Assembly: GCA_910576535.1 (NCBI GenBank)
Contig: CAJTKK010000011.1
Location: 1 to 64,000 of the forward strand
DNA length: 64,000 nucleotides
Source of the DNA: an uncultured Lachnospiraceae bacterium
GTDB lineage: Bacteria > Bacillota > Clostridia > Lachnospirales > Lachnospiraceae
Direction: 5' to 3'
In this document: positions 63,555-64,000 of the stretch, piece after piece
Layout of the letters: each line of letters opens with the position of its first letter
Numbering within the stretch: the stretch's first letter is position 1
Notes under the pieces: generated by a model
Told to the model about the DNA's origin: nothing
Seen by the model: only the letters and a program-made list of their open reading frames with translations
Databases searched by the model: none
Made by a program: the position numbers and the translations under genes

Positions 63555-64000
63555 TTATTGCGTCCCTAAAATCCATTCATCCGCATATTTATTTATAAAT
63601 TCATAGCCTAAGCTTTGATGATATCTTAAAGACGGAACATTGCTGGTCAATATCCATCCCTGCACAAGCCGTATCTTTTTATCGCGCATCCATCTAAATC
63701 TTTCATAAGTTAGGCTAGGCGCTAATCCTCTTCCTTTATAATCTTCCTTGACTGCAATCCCTTCTACTTTTGCAATGCCTCTTTTGATAACGCAAAGGCT
63801 TGCTGCACATATCTGGCCATCCTTGTTCGTCAAGTATAAATAAGATCCCTTTTCCAATTTCTTTTTTTCTTCATCTGTTCTATAATCCATCTGATAGTCT
63901 TTAATAATGCCAGAATCCAATATCATTGTTTCTATTTCTTGAAACATAGAAAAGTCCGCTTCCTTACATTGATAGCCTTTCTTTTCCAATACCGCCGCAT
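63555..64000 (-). CDS. GNAT-type acyltransferase (partial, 5' end outside window)
   Basis: C-terminal 148 or so residues of a GNAT protein. The frame runs off the right edge: no ATG is needed since the sequence continues upstream as AVLEKKGYQ, homologous to LERELEKQGF of the 285-residue enzyme at 60855. The acyl-donor loop VEGIAVKEDYKGRGLAPSL and the ending RYHQSLGYEFINKYADEWIL match that paralogue closely, so both enzymes have the same plan. Confidence 0.82.
   Translation of the reverse strand, partial: AAVLEKKGYQCKEADFSMFQEIETMILDSGIIKDYQMDYRTDEEKKKLEKGSYLYLTNKDGQICAASLCVIKRGIAKVEGIAVKEDYKGRGLAPSLTYERFRWMRDKKIRLVQGWILTSNVPSLRYHQSLGYEFINKYADEWILGTQ

Noticed and set aside
1..64000. tRNA, rRNA, CRISPR arrays, insertion sequences, prophage genes
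   Set aside because: I looked for CCA-type cloverleaf ends, regular spacer repeats, transposase and integrase motifs and saw none.

Overview
The window looks like the chromosome of a motile, Gram-positive anaerobe of class Clostridia, most probably a Lachnospiraceae. The basis is the clostridial-type gene order rpmG-secE-nusG-rplK-rplA-rplJ-rplL-rpoB-rpoC-rpsL, strong AGGAGG ribosome binding sites, sigma-A promoters with 17-bp spacers, an L10-type attenuated leader, a FabT-like operator and a clostridial flagellin. No tRNA, rRNA, CRISPR array, transposase or prophage gene was seen. Species was not determined.

Region 1 (1-13.85 kb, minus strand) is the transcription/translation core, cut into units by visible promoters and terminators: rpmG-secE-nusG(-rplK-rplA), a CapA-like gene placed between rplA and rplJ, rplJ-rplL behind an attenuated leader, rpoB-rpoC with its own promoter, then the start of the str operon (rpsL).

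Region 2 (13.9-20.1 kb) holds single genes: a membrane XRE-PH regulator, an orphan FliD-like gene (plus strand), a biotin-dependent carboxyltransferase with tandem FabT-like operators, UDP-galactopyranose mutase and a small XRE regulator.

Region 3 (20.4-30.5 kb, minus strand) is the most unusual part. Downstream of a flagellin gene lies a tight three-gene operon: a macro domain protein with several membrane segments, a 1263-residue SIR2/P-loop/repeat protein with intact SIR2 catalytic residues, and a 994-residue protein of the same overall plan whose SIR2 catalytic Asn and His are replaced. I infer an NAD+/ADP-ribose signalling and defence system, related in logic to Thoeris type II (macro-membrane effector) and to SIR2-STAND proteins, but with an active/inactive SIR2 pair.

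Region 4 (30.4-64 kb) is a large surface-glycan island. It contains glycosyltransferases, two PLP sugar enzymes (one RfbH-like), an RfbF cytidylyltransferase and a divergent copy, a YerE-like thiamine enzyme, three FkbM methyltransferases, a radical SAM enzyme, a short NeuB-like synthase, a HAD phosphatase-GmhA fusion, and two successive acetyltransferase/carrier protein/adenylating-ligase cassettes. The likely products are a CDP-linked 3,6-dideoxy (possibly two-carbon branched) sugar, a second NeuB-type sugar acid, and acyl or aminoacyl decorations. The carrier could be flagellin or a wall polysaccharide. A rearrangement scar with two truncated genes lies at 35.14-35.48 kb.
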